Origin: Candidatus Hydrogenedens sp.
GTDB lineage: Bacteria > Hydrogenedentota > Hydrogenedentia > Hydrogenedentales > Hydrogenedentaceae
Reading direction: 5' to 3'
Assembly: GCA_020216745.1 (NCBI GenBank)
Contig: JAIWNQ010000069.1
Span: 1 to 10,000, forward strand
DNA length: 10,000 bases
The notes beneath the pieces were generated by a model. The model saw only the letters and a program-made list of their open reading frames with translations, was not told the origin of the DNA and did no database searches. The position numbers and the translations under genes are program-made. Positions 1 to 6,230 of the stretch are shown one piece after another. Position 1 is the stretch's first letter, and each line of letters opens with the position of its first letter.

Positions 1-899
1 CTTTTTGACCTTGGATTATTTTGTATCTCTTCTTTTGAAGGTATCAGAGGTTTCGGAGTTAAATTTTGGGCTATTGGTGGTATTTCTCGTTTTAGGAACC
101 CATTAGATGAGTATTCTTTTAAAGGATGTGTAATAAGTCGAAACACTGATTTTACAATTCTATCTTCACCTGAATGAAAACTTATTACAACAAAAATACC
201 ACCTTCTGATAATATTTTTAATCCTGCCCATAAACCTTTATTTAAGTGGAATAGCTCCTTATTTACTGCAATTCTTAATGCTTGAAATATTTGTCTTACT
301 TCATCGGGTAATTTATTTTTTGCAGGAAATATTTTTAATATTACATTTACTAAATCTGAAACTTTTTTTAATCTACCTTTTTTATGCTCATCAATAATAA
401 CTTTTGCAACACGCAAATGTTTTGGAACATCTCCGTATTCTTTTAAGATTTTTGAGAGAGATTGAATTTCTATTTTTGCTAACAAATAACTTAATGGTTC
501 GTCATCATTTGGATTCATTCGCATATCTAAAGGGCCATCTATCTGGAATGAAAGTCCACGTGAAGAGTCTTCTAATGCAAAGCTTGATATACCTGCATCA
601 ATTAATATTGCGTCGACATTTTCTAATCCAATTTCTTTAATTATTGTTTCCATATCTGAATAGTTTGCATGAAAAAGTTTTACTCTTGTTTCGTTTTTAA
701 AACGTTCTCTACAGAGTTGGATAGATTTAGGATCACGGTCAATACCTATTACCATTTGGGGTGATAATTCTTCAAGAAAAATAGAGGTGTGACCTCCAGC
801 ACCGATTGTAGCATCAACAAAAATCCCTCTCTCCTTACCTCTTAGAAGTTTTACAACTTCCTTTGCCATAACTGGTATATGATAAGGTTTGCTAATCAT
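1..899 (-). CDS. rsmH: 16S rRNA (cytosine-1402-N4)-methyltransferase RsmH (MraW), C-terminus cut off by the window edge
   Basis: The open frame runs from ATG at 899 to the left edge without a stop, giving 299 residues. It is recognisable as RsmH, which transfers a methyl group from SAM to N4 of C1402 in 16S rRNA. Visible motifs are N-terminal 'HIPVMAKEVVKLL' (7-19), SAM loop GAGGHT (33-38), IGIDRD (51-56), DAGISS (101-106, usually DLGVSS), 'RGLSF..DGPLDMRM' (114-128), 'FQALRIAVNKEL' (205-216), 'ISFHSGEDRIVK' (239-250) and a terminal NPRSK that begins the usual NPRS-AKLR tail. Only a few residues are therefore missing. The usual YGEER segment is degenerate ('YGDVPKHLRVAK', 155-166). An in-frame TAA at 905-903 rules out an upstream extension. 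There is no SD at normal distance; see the leader at 896-934. It is the third gene of the mraZ operon. Confidence 0.95.
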   Translation of the reverse strand, partial: MISKPYHIPVMAKEVVKLLRGKERGIFVDATIGAGGHTSIFLEELSPQMVIGIDRDPKSIQLCRERFKNETRVKLFHANYSDMETIIKEIGLENVDAILIDAGISSFALEDSSRGLSFQIDGPLDMRMNPNDDEPLSYLLAKIEIQSLSKILKEYGDVPKHLRVAKVIIDEHKKGRLKKVSDLVNVILKIFPAKNKLPDEVRQIFQALRIAVNKELFHLNKGLWAGLKILSEGGIFVVISFHSGEDRIVKSVFRLITHPLKEYSSNGFLKREIPPIAQNLTPKPLIPSKEEIQNNPRSK

Positions 900-934
900 A
901 AATTATTGACATAAAAAGTCAAAAGATTTCCTCC
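896..934 (-). promoter_or_regulatory. Unusual translation-initiation leader of rsmH: distant SD, 8-codon minicistron and small hairpin
   Basis: The only good SD before rsmH is GGAGG at 934-930, 30 nt from the rsmH ATG at 899. It sits 7 nt before a TTG (922-920) that opens an 8-codon frame (MTFYVNNL). The stop of that frame, TGA at 898-896, overlaps the rsmH start as ATGA, the classic arrangement for translational coupling. The same stretch contains the inverted repeat TTGAC/GTCAA (906-910 and 918-922, 7-nt loop). If folded, it would cut the effective SD-to-ATG spacing to about 13 nt. Both are inferences from sequence. The hairpin is weak (5 bp). Confidence 0.4.
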
Positions 935-962
935 AGTTTATCTGTTGGAAATGGTTAAATGT

Positions 963-1307
963 TTATGCTACAAGTTTAAATGCGTCGATAGCGTTCTTTT
1001 CGTTTGGATATATCTCAAAATAATGCCAAATTCCGAGAAAACGGAAGAGCTGTTCGACAAAAATTGCAGGAGATACTAACTTTAAATCGCCTCCTTTTCT
1101 CCTTGCCATCTGTAAACATTCTAATAGATAACCAGATGCTTCCATATCCATCATCTCGACATCATGCATGTTAACCACAACATGATTTCTCTTGTGGCGG
1201 ATGTAATCGGCAATAATCAGCCGTAACTCACACATATTTTTCTCATCAAGCTCACCTGAAGCCCGAATGAGAATGACATGCCCATAATCCACTTTTTCAA
1301 TTTCCAT
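963..1307 (-). CDS. Single-domain STAS protein (anti-sigma factor antagonist-like)
   Basis: This 114-residue protein is essentially one STAS domain, the fold of SpoIIAA/RsbV-type regulators that bind anti-sigma kinases or other partners. It shows 'GHVILIRASGELDEKN' (first strands, about 9-24), 'HVVVNMHDVEMMDMEASGYLL' (about 42-62) and 'GGDLKLVSPAIFVEQLFRFLGIWHYFEIYPNEKNAIDAF' (about 72-110), with the usual spacing. At the loop where antagonists have D-S-S/T-G it reads E56-A57-S58-G59, so the serine that is normally phosphorylated is alanine. The start is placed at ATG 1307 because AGGAGG (1319-1314) lies 6 nt upstream. An in-frame TTG at 1313 abuts the SD and is unlikely. The gene starts 13 nt after the mraZ stop and ends 63 nt before rsmH, so it should be cotranscribed. 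STAS assignment is firm; partner and role are unknown. Confidence 0.85.
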   Translation of the reverse strand: MEIEKVDYGHVILIRASGELDEKNMCELRLIIADYIRHKRNHVVVNMHDVEMMDMEASGYLLECLQMARRKGGDLKLVSPAIFVEQLFRFLGIWHYFEIYPNEKNAIDAFKLVA

Positions 1308-1320
1308 AACCAACCTCCTA

Positions 1321-1794
1321 TCAGGATAAGTTTTGATTTATATTTGTAAGAGGAAATAACTCCTCCATAAAATTTTTCATCTCTATTTGCATATTATCCG
1401 TTTGGAAAAATTCATCCCATAAACTCTCGTTCCATATTTCAAGATATGACCCACATCCAGCTATCACCGCATTATCTAAAATCTCTGCCCATTTTCGAAA
1501 TGGAGCAGGTAAGGTTATTCGATACTGACCATCTGGACGGACTTGCACTGACCCACCGACAAAACGACGACGTAAAAATTGAGCCTTGGGATTTAAAGTT
1601 GGAAGTTGCTCTAACGTATCCGTAATTTTTTTCCAAAGTTCAGAAGGGAAAAGTAATAGATTTTTATCAAAGCCTCGTGTTAAATACCAAACAGTATGAT
1701 TGTAATCTTTCATCACTGTTTTTAATGCATTAGGAATTAGAATTCTACTTTTACTGTCAAGAGTCACATGGTATTCAGATTGGTATATAATCAC
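1321..1794 (-). CDS. mraZ: Transcriptional regulator MraZ
   Basis: MraZ is a DNA-binding protein of the AbrB/MraZ superfamily that usually heads the division and cell wall cluster and regulates its own operon. The two halves each carry the DxxxR signature: D13-R17 in 'LDSKSRILIP' and D88-R92 in 'PDGQYRITLP'. Between them lie 'FPSELWKKI' (49-57) and 'QFLRRRFVGGS' (72-82), both typical of the family. The length, 157 residues, is close to the usual 140-150 with a slightly longer tail. The start is GTG at 1794, with GGTGGAGA (1808-1801) 6 nt upstream. It is first in the operon mraZ - STAS gene - rsmH and lies about 40 nt downstream of the predicted transcription start. Confidence 0.95.
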   Translation of the reverse strand: MIIYQSEYHVTLDSKSRILIPNALKTVMKDYNHTVWYLTRGFDKNLLLFPSELWKKITDTLEQLPTLNPKAQFLRRRFVGGSVQVRPDGQYRITLPAPFRKWAEILDNAVIAGCGSYLEIWNESLWDEFFQTDNMQIEMKNFMEELFPLTNINQNLS

Positions 1795-1811
1795 TATTTA
1801 TCTCCACCAAA

Positions 1812-1838
1812 TTACTATTATTTTACTATTATATTTAC
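1812..1838 (-). repeat. Tandem 10-bp direct repeat at the mraZ transcription start (candidate MraZ operator)
   Basis: On the mraZ strand ATAATAGTAA occurs twice, exactly, with a period of 11 bp (1832-1823 and 1821-1812). A third, partial match shares the GTAA core (1838-1835), so GTAA recurs at spacings of 12 and 11 bp. The array covers the stretch from the predicted +1 (about 1834) to the SD. MraZ is known to bind short direct repeats spaced about one helical turn apart next to its own promoter, so an operator role is reasonable. The classical E. coli TGGG core is not present, so the link to MraZ is inference. Confidence 0.4.
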
Positions 1839-1840
1839 AT

Positions 1841-1869
1841 ATAATAACACTTAAAATACATATTGTCAA
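1841..1869 (-). promoter_or_regulatory. Sigma-70-type promoter of the mraZ operon
   Basis: On the minus strand a perfect -35 hexamer TTGACA (1869-1864) is followed, after 17 bp, by TATTAT (1846-1841). The start point would be near 1834, giving a leader of about 40 nt before the mraZ GTG. Confidence 0.75.
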
Positions 1870-2066
1870 GTTAAATATTGATAATTTTATTAAAAATAAT
1901 ATAAAAATTTAAAATAAAAACATTTATTTTATATAAATAAAATGGATGGGGAGATGTAAAAATTTACAAAGTAATATGTTTTACTTACTAAGATATGTTT
2001 GCTGTATTCATACCATTTGCGATTAAAAAATGATTAAAAAACTGATGATATTGAAGAGTCAAATAT

Positions 2067-2100
2067 AAAATCCCCCTGAAGAATTTTTCAGGGGGATTTT
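2067..2100 (-). terminator. Intrinsic terminator after the oxidoreductase gene
   Basis: A perfect 14-bp inverted repeat (2067-2080 with 2087-2100, core CCCCCTGAA/TTCAGGGGG, 6-nt loop) lies 30 nt past the oxidoreductase stop. Read on the minus strand, the T-run TTTT at 2070-2067 continues into ATATTT. The symmetric hairpin may also act on the plus strand, but no plus-strand gene runs into it. It separates this operon from the mraZ promoter. Confidence 0.85.
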
Positions 2101-2129
2101 AAAAGGTTTTAATTTACCAGTAGAACTTT

Positions 2130-3341
2130 TTATGAATTAATAATTTCTTCTGAAATTTCGAGTTGAGTTTCTAATTTTTCATTTGAGTTAATCATTTCCT
2201 CCCAGGTAACGGTTCTGTTTTGATATGCGGACATTCTTCCTAAAATGCTTGTCAAATTACTATATGCAGATTCTTCGAGATTATTCAGGTATTTTCCACT
2301 CTTGATAGCCTCATAAAAATCTTTTATATTATTCACAGCACCTTTTTCATAGATATCAGAACTTTTTCCTCCTTCCCAACTTTCCGATTTTCCTTCGATG
2401 GTAACGATACCGCCATAATGAGTATCTGCAGTTCCTAAAGAGCCGTATAATCTCATACATAAATCGTCATAACCATAAGTGAATTGCCCACTGCTAAAAT
2501 CAACAATGACATCGTTTGGATATGTAAATTGGACACAGAAATGGTCCCAGCAATCGCCGACATCTGTACGTGCTTTTCTACCACCCGTTCCGAATGCTTT
2601 TAGTGGATGTGATTTTAGATACCAATTTGCCATATCAATTACATGGATATTTTGTTCAACGATAATATCACCAGAAAGGATTTTGTCGAAAGCCCAATTT
2701 TTTAATCTTTCACCTGGGGTACCGGGTTCTGCCTGTTTTCCTAAACGACTGCAGTAGTAATAACACTGTCCAATAACAGGTTCTCCAATCATACCTGAAT
2801 GAATTTTTTGAACACACTCTTTGAATAGTTCATAATTACGTGTTTGGAAATCTACGAGCAAACATAGTTTGTTATTATATTTTTTTGATACATCGATTAA
2901 TGATAAACAGCCATTTACATCAACAGCAATGGGTTTTGCTAAATACACATGTTTTCCTTTTGCAACTGCGGAAAGTACTTGTTCGGGGTGAAAATAAGGT
3001 GGACTTTCGATGGCGACTGCTTCGACATCTGCTTCGAGAAGGTCTTTATATCCATTTAATCCTACAAATATTTTTGAGTCGGGGACATTGCATTCTTCTG
3101 CGACACGCTTTGCTCTTTTTCGAAACACGTCGTGAACTGCAGTTATTTCAAATGGTGCATTCTTTTCGAATAGATGAGCTATCCAACGTCCTCTACCACC
3201 ACATCCAATCAATCCTAACTTGACTTTTTCATTTGCTTCACTACCAAACACAATTCGGGATGGTAAAATGTTTATAGCACTCGCCATTACTACTGTTGAC
3301 TTAATAAAGTCGCGTCTTGTTTTGCCTTCTTTGTTATGCAT
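2130..3341 (-). CDS. Tat-exported Gfo/Idh/MocA family oxidoreductase
   Basis: This is an NAD(P)-dependent oxidoreductase of the Gfo/Idh/MocA family, whose members oxidise, reduce or rearrange sugars and cyclitols. Numbering from ATG 3341 (403 aa), the leader 'KTRRDFIKSTVVMASA' (7-22) is a Tat motif, so the folded enzyme should be exported. It is followed by the Rossmann loop GLIGCGGRGR (43-52), 'AVAIESPPYFHPEQVLSAVAKGKHVYLAKP' (108-137) and the C-terminal motif EQNIHVIDMANWYL (229-242) with the family His and Asp (H233, D236). The usual E-K-P catalytic triplet reads A-K-P (K136 kept). Start: ATG 3341 has AAGGA 7 nt upstream and puts the twin arginines at 9-10. An in-frame ATG at 3365, 6 nt after the upstream stop, is the alternative and gives 411 aa. 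It is second in an operon with the TIM-barrel gene. Substrate is unknown. Confidence 0.9.
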   Translation of the reverse strand: MHNKEGKTRRDFIKSTVVMASAINILPSRIVFGSEANEKVKLGLIGCGGRGRWIAHLFEKNAPFEITAVHDVFRKRAKRVAEECNVPDSKIFVGLNGYKDLLEADVEAVAIESPPYFHPEQVLSAVAKGKHVYLAKPIAVDVNGCLSLIDVSKKYNNKLCLLVDFQTRNYELFKECVQKIHSGMIGEPVIGQCYYYCSRLGKQAEPGTPGERLKNWAFDKILSGDIIVEQNIHVIDMANWYLKSHPLKAFGTGGRKARTDVGDCWDHFCVQFTYPNDVIVDFSSGQFTYGYDDLCMRLYGSLGTADTHYGGIVTIEGKSESWEGGKSSDIYEKGAVNNIKDFYEAIKSGKYLNNLEESAYSNLTSILGRMSAYQNRTVTWEEMINSNEKLETQLEISEEIINS

Positions 3342-3371
3342 ATCTTTTTCCTTTCTTGTTATCATTATGAC

Positions 3372-4235
3372 CTAACTGAATATTTCACATAGATATTTAT
3401 AATTTTTTTGGAAATCATTAACCTTATCCATTTTGGGAAGTCCTGTTTCAAGTACTAACCAGCCTTGATATTGAATTTCCTTAATTGCTTCTACAATTGG
3501 TTCCATTTTTACTTTTCCTTTGCCGAGATAAAAGGCTCCATCTTTGAAATGAATTTGGCATATTTTATCCTTTAGCATACGAATTTCGGCTGGGACATCA
3601 TATCCACTATACGTTGAATTTCCTACATCGTAATATATTTTGCATGCCTCATGACCTATTTTATCAAGAATATCCATATTTTGCTGAGCAGTTAGTGTGT
3701 TTTCAATACCTAAAATAATTCCTGATTCTTTTGCTTTTGGAGCCACTTCTTTAAGCCGATTAACCATTTCTGCAATATCGTCATTCTTTAATCCTTGTTT
3801 ATCTTTCAAATCACCTTTACCAAAGAATGCTAATAGAATAACTTTTGCTCCTAAATCTTTTGCAGAATCGATGGTATCTATCAGCCAGTTTACAGCACGT
3901 GGGTCATTTGCAAAAGGAGCATCATTAAGTAATCCCATTGCGATTGATGGTATCTGTATACCTGTTTCTTTCATCTTTGTTTTATACTGCTCACGTAAAT
4001 CTACATTTGCGATGGCGATTTTATCCTCAGGCTTACCAGCCGATATTTCGACGCCATTTAACCCTATTTGTTTTGCAAGGTCCAATGCGGATGGACCTTC
4101 AGTCCACATAGACCAATCACAAGCAGCGATTGAGTATTTACATTTTTGTTCCTGTGCTAAAAGATTTGCAGTTAAACTTAAACATGGCATCAACATAGAT
4201 GTTGTTTTAAGAAAGCTTCGACGTGATAATTGCAT
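3372..4235 (-). CDS. Tat-exported xylose isomerase-like TIM-barrel protein (sugar phosphate isomerase/epimerase family)
   Basis: The protein has 287 residues. An N-terminal Tat leader, 'LSRRSFLKTTSML' (3-15), is followed by a hydrophobic stretch ending near 'LLAQE' (25-29). The rest is an AP-endonuclease-2 / xylose-isomerase-like TIM barrel that binds a divalent metal and typically isomerises, epimerises or hydrates keto-sugars. Likely metal ligands are in 'GIENT' (E178), 'YYDVGN' (D203), 'IHFKDG' (H229) and 'VLETG' (E263), the standard E-D-H-E set. The start ATG 4235 has GGAG 6 nt upstream. The stop lies 6 nt before an in-frame ATG of the oxidoreductase, so the two are cotranscribed and probably work together in the periplasm. 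Pairs of exported Gfo/Idh/MocA and TIM-barrel proteins take part in keto-glycoside breakdown in some bacteria. Whether that holds here is inference. Confidence 0.88.
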   Translation of the reverse strand: MQLSRRSFLKTTSMLMPCLSLTANLLAQEQKCKYSIAACDWSMWTEGPSALDLAKQIGLNGVEISAGKPEDKIAIANVDLREQYKTKMKETGIQIPSIAMGLLNDAPFANDPRAVNWLIDTIDSAKDLGAKVILLAFFGKGDLKDKQGLKNDDIAEMVNRLKEVAPKAKESGIILGIENTLTAQQNMDILDKIGHEACKIYYDVGNSTYSGYDVPAEIRMLKDKICQIHFKDGAFYLGKGKVKMEPIVEAIKEIQYQGWLVLETGLPKMDKVNDFQKNYKYLCEIFS

Positions 4236-4363
4236 TGTTATACTCCTATCTAATGTTTCTATTTCAAAAATGTTTTGTATAACTTTTATAATTCTATATC
4301 AATTCCTATATTAAAAAAAATTGGATTAGTAACAATATACATAGAGACAGAAAGGATATTTTT
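4236..4363. promoter_or_regulatory. Divergent promoter region between the TIM-barrel operon and the FAH-family gene
   Basis: The 128 bp must drive both directions. For the minus operon the best pair is TTGATA (4302-4297) with TATACA (4281-4276), but the spacer is only 15 bp. For the plus gene TATAAT at 4287-4292 is a good -10 without a convincing -35. No clear operator palindrome is visible. The SD of the plus gene is AAAGGA, 8 nt before ATG 4364. Confidence 0.4.
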
Positions 4364-5155
4364 ATGAAATGGGCACGAGTAATAACAAATGATAATTTAA
4401 GGAAATATATCACCTTAGGAGAAGATGAAAATTATTACGAATTAGAGGGAAATCCGTTTACAAAATTTAATATTACAAATAAAAAGATATATCCACAAAA
4501 ATGGCTTCCGCCTATTGATGCACCTGCAGTATTATGTATTGGATTGAATTATCGTGGACATGCAAAAGAAACAAATAAACCTATCCCTGAATATCCTGTG
4601 GTATTTATGAAAAATCCATCAGCTTTAACGGGACATCTTGAACCTATTATTCTGCCACGAGTATGTAGAGATGAGGTCGATTATGAAGGAGAGTTAGTTA
4701 TTATCATTGGAAAAGATGCATTAGATGTAGAACCTGATGAGGCTTGCCAATATATTGCAGGGTTTACAATAGGTAATGATGTATCAGCAAGAAGGTGGCA
4801 GATGGAATTAGGTGGAGGACAATGGGTCCGGGGAAAAAGTTTTGATACCTTCGCTCCGCTTGGACCGTTTGTACTTCCTATTGAAGATTGGGATAAAAAT
4901 ACTTCTTTCGAAATTACCACTAAAGTAAACAATCAAGTTATGCAATCGGGAAATAGTTCTGACATGATTTTTAATGTTTTTCAACTTGTATCTTTTTTAA
5001 GCCAGGATACAACTTTAAAACAGGGAACTCTTATTTTTACAGGGACACCCGCTGGTGTAGGTTGGGCTCGCTCTCCTAAAGTCATCTTATCCAAAGGTGA
5101 CATTGTAGAAATAGAAATAAAGCGGATTGGAATTTTGAGGAATGAGGTGAAATAA
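4364..5155 (+). CDS. Fumarylacetoacetate hydrolase (FAH) family protein
   Basis: The 263-residue protein belongs to the FAH family, metal-dependent cytoplasmic enzymes that hydrolyse, decarboxylate or isomerise beta-diketo and related acids. After a small N-terminal segment, the core shows 'CIGLNYRGHAKE' (58-69), 'FMKNPSAL' (81-88), the metal site 'DYEGELVIIIGK' with E108 and E110, 'GNDVSARRWQ' with D139, 'RGKSFDTFAPLGP' (156-167, K158) and 'TGTPAGVG' (226-233). All expected ligands are present. No signal peptide is seen. FAH proteins terminate several aromatic and also sugar-acid pathways (for example diketo-deoxy-fuconate or -rhamnonate hydrolases). The divergent sugar-type oxidoreductase and TIM-barrel genes make the sugar-acid reading more likely. 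The substrate cannot be fixed from sequence alone. Confidence 0.9.
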   Translation: MKWARVITNDNLRKYITLGEDENYYELEGNPFTKFNITNKKIYPQKWLPPIDAPAVLCIGLNYRGHAKETNKPIPEYPVVFMKNPSALTGHLEPIILPRVCRDEVDYEGELVIIIGKDALDVEPDEACQYIAGFTIGNDVSARRWQMELGGGQWVRGKSFDTFAPLGPFVLPIEDWDKNTSFEITTKVNNQVMQSGNSSDMIFNVFQLVSFLSQDTTLKQGTLIFTGTPAGVGWARSPKVILSKGDIVEIEIKRIGILRNEVK

Positions 5156-5165
5156 CTTAAGTGGA

Positions 5166-5215
5166 TAAAAAAAGCACGCAGATAAATTCGGTTTATTTTA
5201 AAATATCTGCGTGCT
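5166..5215 (-). terminator. Intrinsic terminator of the prepilin-like gene
   Basis: A 12-bp stem (AGCACGCAGATA at 5173-5184 pairs with 5204-5215) encloses a 19-nt loop that can form a small inner hairpin (ATAAA/TTTAT). On the minus strand the stem is followed by seven T (5172-5166). On the plus strand no T-run follows, so it serves mainly the minus gene, but it is also the only hairpin after the FAH-family gene. Confidence 0.85.
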
Positions 5216-5224
5216 ATGTATTAA

Positions 5225-6169
5225 CTATTCAGCTATATCAAACACACGCATAATAGCCGCTAATTCTTTAACCATTGGGGGTTCGCCTGGGAAACGAACA
5301 AATGCAACATGGCCATCCATATACAGAATATTACTTCCGCCTGGGATATGATTAAATTTTGCAACCTGGTCTGAAACATTATCCCACATAATAAAGATGG
5401 AGCTTTGTGCCTTTGCACTTGCAGATGGATTGTTAATATCTGTAATTAAGAATCGTTCAATTCCTTCTCTTAACCTGTATACAATACTCCCCCCACCATT
5501 ACCAAGCCCATCAGAAACTTTTCTGTCATTATCTGCTTCCTTTCTAAATCCACTGGCATCACCAGAAAGGAAGTAGGGTCTTAATTTGTCAATCATATCT
5601 TCTATTACTTCGATAAATTGTGCCGCACCTTCTGTGATGGTAGGGTCTAAGGGGTTCCCTAAAAGGTTTGCTAATGCTTGAAGAGCGGTAACATCTTTTG
5701 TTGGGTATTCACTACCGCAACGGTCAAATACGAAAGCGGAATAGGTATAACTTGCGTCAATACCTTCTACACCTTGTTGACGGTTACCATCTACTTTCTG
5801 CAACATGGTAAATTCTTTTGTTTGAGGGTCGATAAAATTATCTAATTTGTCCTTAGCATCGGAGGGACAGAAAATAATTGCGGGGTCTGTTAAATATTCA
5901 GGATAGATAACACCTATTAACGGACCAAACGCCATACAAGGACGTATACCACAACCTAACTCCAATTCGCTGGGCGGGAACTTTTCGCCTGGAGATTCAT
6001 TGGCATACATTTTAAAAACCAGTCCCCATTGTTTTAAATTATTAGCACAAGAAGACCGACGTGCAGCTTCCCTTGCACGGGCTAATGCTGGCAACAATAT
6101 AGCAGCGAGGATACCAATAATGGCGATAACAACTAACAATTCGATGAGTGTAAAACCAGAACGTTTCAT
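5225..6169 (-). CDS. Prepilin-like protein with an N-terminal methylation motif and a C-terminal H-X9-DG-type motif
   Basis: From ATG 6169 the 314-residue product begins [19 protein letters not shown], a textbook type IV prepilin / type II secretion pseudopilin leader. Cleavage is expected after G5, mature F1 would be methylated and E+5 is present, followed by the long hydrophobic helix to '[13 protein letters not shown]'. The C-terminus has '[24 protein letters not shown]' (272-295), a version of the H-X9-DG motif with ten residues between H and DG. This pairing is characteristic of large paralogous families in Planctomycetes, Lentisphaerae and relatives. GGAGG (6184-6180) is 10 nt from ATG 6169 and only 1 nt from the in-frame ATG at 6178, so the former is preferred. 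The middle (about 60-260, with five cysteines between 41 and 151) is not recognised. No other pilus gene is in the window. It has its own promoter, operator and terminator. Confidence 0.9.
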   Translation of the reverse strand: MKRSGFTLIELLVVIAIIGILAAILLPALARAREAARRSSCANNLKQWGLVFKMYANESPGEKFPPSELELGCGIRPCMAFGPLIGVIYPEYLTDPAIIFCPSDAKDKLDNFIDPQTKEFTMLQKVDGNRQQGVEGIDASYTYSAFVFDRCGSEYPTKDVTALQALANLLGNPLDPTITEGAAQFIEVIEDMIDKLRPYFLSGDASGFRKEADNDRKVSDGLGNGGGSIVYRLREGIERFLITDINNPSASAKAQSSIFIMWDNVSDQVAKFNHIPGGSNILYMDGHVAFVRFPGEPPMVKELAAIMRVFDIAE

Positions 6170-6206
6170 AACTTTCATTCCTCCATAAAGGTTACAGTTT
6201 AATTAT

Positions 6207-6227
6207 TAAATTGGTTCAACCAATTTA
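6207..6227. promoter_or_regulatory. 21-bp perfect palindrome, probable operator of the FadR-type GntR regulator
   Basis: The palindrome has half-sites TAAATTGGTT and AACCAATTTA around a central C (6217). Its core TGGT-TCA-ACCA (6212-6222) fits the TGGT-N3-ACCA pattern typical of FadR-subfamily sites. It covers the predicted start point of the prepilin promoter and lies directly before a TATAAT (6228-6233) on the regulator's strand, so binding could control both directions. Confidence 0.75.
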
Positions 6228-6230
6228 TAT

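Larger units (their letters stand above)
1795..2129. other. Intergenic region between the mraZ operon and the oxidoreductase gene
   Basis: These 335 bases are very AT-rich and hold no credible gene. From left to right they contain the mraZ SD, a 10-bp direct repeat (1812-1832), the mraZ promoter (1841-1869), an imperfect AT palindrome (1921-1944), a short inverted repeat AAGTAA/TTACTT (1969-1974 and 1981-1986) and the oxidoreductase terminator (2067-2100). I see no RNA gene or riboswitch. Confidence 0.7.

Noticed and set aside
404..640. 78-aa open frame on the plus strand
   Set aside because: It lies antisense within rsmH, whose protein motifs are unmistakable; its own translation shows no recognisable domain.
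963..1313. TTG at 1313 as start of the STAS gene
   Set aside because: It directly abuts the AGGAGG SD, while the ATG at 1307 has a proper 6-nt spacing.
1921..1944. Near-palindrome CATTTATTTTAT / ATAAATAAAATG
   Set aside because: Only A and T in the core with mismatched pairs; in DNA this AT-rich it is likely by chance, and no T-run or promoter relates to it.
1941..1955. TGGATGGGG as an E. coli-type MraZ box
   Set aside because: The TGGG-N-type direct repeat with 5-nt spacers is absent, and the stretch is upstream of the -35 element.
2479..3223. Two plus-strand frames of 92 and 127 aa
   Set aside because: Both are antisense to the Gfo/Idh/MocA gene and lack recognisable features.
3697..4314. 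205-aa open frame on the plus strand, the longest antisense frame in the window
   Set aside because: It is antisense to the TIM-barrel gene, whose metal-site motifs are intact, and has low-complexity composition with no domain; a shadow of the real gene.
5173..5215. Terminator assigned to the plus-strand FAH gene
   Set aside because: The T-run is only on the minus-strand side, so the hairpin fits the prepilin gene; it may at best act weakly for the plus strand.
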